The position numbers and the translations under genes are program-made. From assembly GCA_963559585.1 (NCBI GenBank), contig CAUWLJ010000087.1, positions 1 through 15,657 on the forward strand: DNA of 15,657 nt. Direction: 5' to 3'. Positions 13,238 through 15,657 of this stretch are shown here, piece by piece; positions within the stretch are counted from its first letter, which is position 1; each line of letters begins with the position of its first letter. The notes below the pieces were generated by a model that was not told where the DNA came from, made no database searches, and was given only the letters and a program-made list of their open reading frames with translations. This stretch comes from Eisenbergiella sp963559585 (lineage in GTDB: Bacteria > Bacillota > Clostridia > Lachnospirales > Lachnospiraceae).

Positions 13238-14638
13238 ATGAGAGAGAAGCATGTTCAATGGAACGTATTTTTTCAGGCGGTTCTGACCATTGCGCTGCCG
13301 ATTGCGCTGCAGAACCTGCTGTCTACCACGGCCAGCATGGTGGATACGATCATGATCGGAAGCCAGGGAGAGCTTTCCGTGGCGGCAGTGGGGATCTGTT
13401 CCCAGATTTCCTCCCTGTTTTTTTCCAGCTATTTTGGCTTTGCGGGGGGATCCCTTCTGTTTTTTGCCCAGTATTGGGGAGCAGGGGATGAGAAGGGCAT
13501 CAACCGTACCTTTGGCCTTTCCATGGTGTGTATGCTGATGGTAGCTTTTTTGTACGGAGGTGTGGCGGTGCTGAATCCGGGCTTCCTTCTGCGGATTTAT
13601 ACGGACAAGGAAAATATCGTCCGGATCGGGATGCCCTATATCCAGATTGTGGGCTTTGCCTATCCGCTGCAGGTTCTGGCCATGATTATCAGTTTTCTGA
13701 TGCGTTCCACGGAGAGGGTAAGGGCACCGCTGATCTGCTCGGCCCTTGCGCTGGTTACCAACTTCTGCTTAAACTGGGTGCTGATCTATGGCCGGTTCGG
13801 TTTTTCTCAGATGGGAGCGGCGGGAGCGGCAGTGGGAACCCTGTTTTCCGGTATTGTGAATGTGGCAGGGCTTCTGATCTTCCTCCTTCGGGGGAAAAGC
13901 ACGGTCAGGCTTCGTCTGCGGGAAATGTTTTACTGGGGAGACGGTTTTATACAGGTATATTTGTCCAAATGCGTGCCTATTATCTGCAACGAGCTGCTTT
14001 ACGGGGTGGGCCAGATGCTGATGAACGTGGTGATCGGCAGGCAGTCGGAGGCGGCGATTGCGGCCATGGCGGCGTTCCGCGTATTGGAGGGTTTCGTTTT
14101 TGCCTTCTTCGGCGGCTTGGCAGATGCCAGCTCCGTGGTGGTAGGCAAGGAGGTGGGAGCGGGCAGGCTTATGAGAGGGTATCAGTATACGAAGGGCTTT
14201 GCCATGCTGTGCCCCATGATTACCTTCTGTATCTGCCTTGTGGGGCTGATCTTTAACCGGCCGCTCCTGAGCCTGTTCGGCCTGGGGGAGGAGGCTCTTT
14301 TCTATGGAAAATACATGCTCCTGATCTATCTGGCGGCGGGAACGATCCGCACCTGCAATTATATTATGAACAGCTGCTACCGGGCAGGAGGAGAGGCGGT
14401 TTTCGGAACGGTGCTGGAGGTATCCTGTCTGTTTCTGATCAGCGTGCCCGCCACCTGGATTGCCGGCATGGTGCTGCATCTTCCTTTCCTGGCCGTATTC
14501 GCCTTCCTGTATACGGACGAGCTGATCAGGCTGGTCTTTGAGCTGTGGTATACCAGAACCGGAAAATGGATCAAGCCCGTGACGCCGGAGGGGAAGGCAG
14601 GAGTGGAGGAGTTTCGCAGAGAACTGGCCGGAAGGTGA
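13238..14638 (+). CDS. MATE family multidrug/metabolite efflux transporter
   Basis: A 466-residue inner-membrane protein of the multidrug and toxic compound extrusion family, of standard length with about 12 membrane spans. The family hallmarks are the early ALPIALQNLLSTTASMVDTIMIG segment (about 19-41), SxFGFAGGSLLFFAQYWGAGD, and a second-half repeat starting near the CVPIICNELLYGVGQMLMNVVIG segment. Such proteins export organic cations or metabolites using a sodium or proton gradient. It starts nine bases after the 112-residue gene with no clear Shine-Dalgarno, only AG-rich bases, so coupled translation is likely. The SOS-like promoter upstream recalls DinF, a damage-inducible MATE protein encoded after lexA in enterobacteria. 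The substrate is unknown. Confidence 0.9.
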   Translation: MREKHVQWNVFFQAVLTIALPIALQNLLSTTASMVDTIMIGSQGELSVAAVGICSQISSLFFSSYFGFAGGSLLFFAQYWGAGDEKGINRTFGLSMVCMLMVAFLYGGVAVLNPGFLLRIYTDKENIVRIGMPYIQIVGFAYPLQVLAMIISFLMRSTERVRAPLICSALALVTNFCLNWVLIYGRFGFSQMGAAGAAVGTLFSGIVNVAGLLIFLLRGKSTVRLRLREMFYWGDGFIQVYLSKCVPIICNELLYGVGQMLMNVVIGRQSEAAIAAMAAFRVLEGFVFAFFGGLADASSVVVGKEVGAGRLMRGYQYTKGFAMLCPMITFCICLVGLIFNRPLLSLFGLGEEALFYGKYMLLIYLAAGTIRTCNYIMNSCYRAGGEAVFGTVLEVSCLFLISVPATWIAGMVLHLPFLAVFAFLYTDELIRLVFELWYTRTGKWIKPVTPEGKAGVEEFRRELAGR

Positions 14639-14652
14639 GCCGGGAAAAGGGT

Positions 14653-14681
14653 TTGACAGTCCCTTTCAGTCTGGCTATAGT
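14653..14681 (+). promoter_or_regulatory. Consensus promoter for the HicB-like gene
   Basis: A perfect TTGACA at 14653-14658 and TATAGT at 14676-14681 are separated by exactly 17 nt. The promoter starts just 14 nt after the MATE stop codon. The leader contains the hairpin CGGCAG/CTGCCG around 14701-14720, then an AAGGAGG site before the ATG. Confidence 0.7.
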
Positions 14682-14756
14682 AATAGGAGACAGTGCGGCC
14701 CGGCAGTCTGCGGGCTGCCGCCGTTTGAGAAAAAAGAAAATCAAGGAGGTTCTGTC

Positions 14757-15035
14757 ATGACATTTGTATACCCTGCGGTATTTACCCCAAAAGAGGATGG
14801 AACAGGTTATACGGCCACATTTCCCGATCTGGCGTGCTGTACGGCCCAGGGAGGGGATATGGAGGATGCGATAGACAATGCGGCAGATGCGGCATATAAC
14901 TGGATCCTGTCCGAGCTGGAGGACGAGGACTGCTCTATGCCTGCACAGACGGCGGTGGAGGATATTGCTCTGCAGGAAGGAGAGCAGGTACGCAGCATCA
15001 TGGTGCGCATCAAGCTTCTTCCTGATAATGACTGA
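14757..15035 (+). CDS. HicB-like antitoxin domain protein, without a HicA partner
   Basis: A 92-residue protein with the HicB pattern: YPAVFTPKEDGTGYTATFPDL (residues 5-25), then a Cys-containing turn CCTAQG, and the helix DMEDAIDNAADAAYNWILSEL. This is the partially degraded RNase H-like fold used by HicB antitoxins to bind HicA mRNA interferases. The C-terminus (about 60-92) is acidic and short, with no obvious ribbon-helix-helix or helix-turn-helix DNA-binding domain. No HicA (small, basic, about 60-80 residues) is encoded on either side, so this is an orphan. AAGGAGG stands before the ATG, and it has its own strong promoter. Orphan HicB-like genes are common in Clostridia and may have functions unrelated to toxin neutralisation. 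Confidence 0.8.
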   Translation: MTFVYPAVFTPKEDGTGYTATFPDLACCTAQGGDMEDAIDNAADAAYNWILSELEDEDCSMPAQTAVEDIALQEGEQVRSIMVRIKLLPDND

Positions 15036-15101
15036 CAGAAATGGAAGCCCTGGAGGTGCGTTTTGCTTCAGCAGCCTGTTGCTTAGCGGGCGCGGCTGAA
15101 C

Positions 15102-15145
15102 GGTTGCTGCTATTCACAGCAGCCTCAAACGCCTGCCGTTTGAGG
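15102..15145 (+). terminator. Paired hairpins after the HicB-like gene, possible terminator
   Basis: CCTCAAACG at 15123-15131 pairs perfectly with CGTTTGAGG at 15137-15145 around a 5-nt loop. Just upstream, GGTTGCTG (15102-15109) pairs with CAGCAGCC (15117-15124), sharing two bases with it. No T-tract follows (TGTAAAAACG), so termination strength is uncertain. These lie 67-110 nt after the HicB-like stop in a 352-base gene-free stretch. Confidence 0.4.
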
Positions 15146-15165
15146 TGTAAAAACGTAATACGGGA

Positions 15166-15194
15166 TTGACATAGGGTCAGATATCGGGTATGCT
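15166..15194 (+). promoter_or_regulatory. Consensus promoter for the coiled-coil protein gene
   Basis: A perfect TTGACA at 15166-15171 and TATGCT at 15189-15194 are separated by exactly 17 nt. Transcription would start near 15201, leaving a leader of about 187 nt. Confidence 0.65.
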
Positions 15195-15200
15195 TTTAAG

Positions 15201-15387
15201 CACAACGGTTCTGTTGAAACTCTGATAGAACATGCAGACGGTGCGTAGGAAAACCGGCTGCCTGTTCTGGTATCTTTTAGCTGTATCAGCATGCTTCCAT
15301 GCAAAGACCCGATGAACCCTGACAATTTGATAATGATAACCCTGCATATTCCTGCACTTTTGATCTGTACATGAGGAGGAAATATTT
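15201..15387 (+). promoter_or_regulatory. Long structured 5' leader of the coiled-coil protein gene
   Basis: The leader can fold into an imperfect long hairpin: GATAGAACA (15224-15232) with TGTTC (15263-15267) and TATC (15271-15274), stacked on CAG/CTG and CGGT/ACCG. CTGATA (15222-15227) can instead pair with TATCAG (15284-15289), which would break that stem. A small stem GCATG/CATGC with a CTTC loop is at 15289-15302. Mutually exclusive pairings are typical of regulatory leaders, but no known riboswitch was recognised. Confidence 0.3.
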
Positions 15388-15657
15388 ATGGTGGATATGG
15401 AATTTTTACAGGCAATAGCCGATATCATGGATCAGAAGCTCGAGGAAAAGCTTGATCCAATCAACAGCCGCCTGGCCGGTCTTGAGACGAAAGTGGATAG
15501 TCTGCAGACACAGGTAGACGGTCTTGAGACGAAAGTGGATAATCTGCAGACACAGGTAGACGGCCTTGAGACGAAAGTGGATAGTCTGCAGACGCAGGTA
15601 GACGGTCTTGAGACGAAAGTGGATAGTCTGCAGACACAGGTAGACGGCCTTGAAACG
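15388..15657 (+). CDS. Coiled-coil protein with 14-residue tandem repeats (cut by the window end)
   Basis: The first 90 codons of an open frame that runs past the window. GAGGAGGA at 15372-15379 sits about eight bases before the ATG. After a 30-residue start (VDMEFLQAIADIMDQKLEEK, then LDPINSRLA) comes a tandem unit G-L-E-T-K-V-D-S-L-Q-T-Q-V-D, encoded by 42 nt, repeated four full times (15478-15645), with a fifth begun. Leu and Val alternate at spacings of 4 and 3, exact heptads with Val and Leu in the core positions, so it should form a rigid oligomeric coiled coil. There is no signal peptide. The repeat units are nearly identical at the DNA level, so copy number may vary between strains. 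Function is unknown. Confidence 0.75.
   Translation, partial: MVDMEFLQAIADIMDQKLEEKLDPINSRLAGLETKVDSLQTQVDGLETKVDNLQTQVDGLETKVDSLQTQVDGLETKVDSLQTQVDGLET
15478..15657 (+). repeat. 42-bp tandem repeat inside the coiled-coil gene
   Basis: Four complete 42-bp units begin at 15478, 15520, 15562 and 15604, and a fifth starts at 15646. Units differ by only one to three bases, mostly silent (GGT/GGC, ACA/ACG), with one AGT/AAT (Ser/Asn) change in the second unit. The low divergence points to recent expansion. Confidence 0.9.

Noticed and set aside
14639..15100. A HicA toxin gene next to the HicB-like gene.
   Set aside because: No short basic frame with the HicA pattern is present on either strand around it.
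15301..15350. Segment GACCCGATGAACCCTGA then TTTGATAATG, which recalls the 3' half of a TPP riboswitch (GAACCTGAT...GGATAATGCC).
   Set aside because: The required upstream CTGAGA core and the GCGTAGGGAA end are missing in the right order, and the downstream gene has no thiamine link.
15125..15428. Two minus-strand frames of 66 and 83 codons over the leader of the coiled-coil gene.
   Set aside because: They oppose a consensus promoter and start region on the + strand and contain nothing recognisable.
15478..15657. The 42-bp array as a CRISPR or noncoding minisatellite.
   Set aside because: The units are contiguous without spacers and stay in frame with perfect heptads after a good ribosome binding site, so they are coding.

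Overview
The window looks like a chromosomal segment of an anaerobic Firmicute, most likely a gut Lachnospiraceae (Clostridium cluster XIVa). The grounds are AGGAGG-type ribosome binding sites, mid-50s GC by eye, lipoprotein sugar-binding transport of the LplA/LplB/YtcP kind, and a Firmicute-style LexA box. Every gene I can support lies on the + strand.

Region 1 (about 110-3810) is a carbohydrate ABC importer: two permeases (183-1145, 1167-2054) and a large solute-binding lipoprotein (2115-3734), closed by a hairpin at 3774-3807. No ATPase gene is present, so a shared ATPase encoded elsewhere is implied. Region 2 (3902-6689) holds a fucose/arabinose-isomerase-like protein, a cysteine-desulfurase-like class V aminotransferase split by a +1 frameshift at an A7 tract (5755-5761), and an unrecognised 94-residue protein. 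Region 3 (6899-11622) holds two cytoplasmic glycosidases, a GH31 enzyme and a GH95 alpha-L-fucosidase, joined by an ATGA overlap. Together regions 1-3 read as a small locus for importing a fucose-bearing oligosaccharide, trimming it inside the cell and isomerising a released sugar. Fucosylated xyloglucan or a host glycan would both fit; the sequence does not decide.

Region 4 (11741-12889) holds an unrecognised 201-residue protein with two related halves joined by a Pro/Arg/Glu linker. A 543-base gene-free stretch follows. It contains a strong promoter, a hairpin, a segment closed by a long-range helix (candidate structured RNA), and a 172-bp imperfect palindrome that looks like a MITE-type intergenic repeat.

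Region 5 (12829-14638) is the most interesting part. A sigma-A promoter carries two LexA-box-like sites and drives a 112-residue unknown protein followed by a MATE transporter. This suggests an SOS-controlled unit reminiscent of the DNA-damage-inducible MATE protein DinF.

Region 6 (14653-end) has an orphan HicB-like protein with its own consensus promoter. It is followed by a consensus promoter with a roughly 190-nt foldable leader and the start of a coiled-coil protein made of 42-bp tandem repeats, which runs off the window end.
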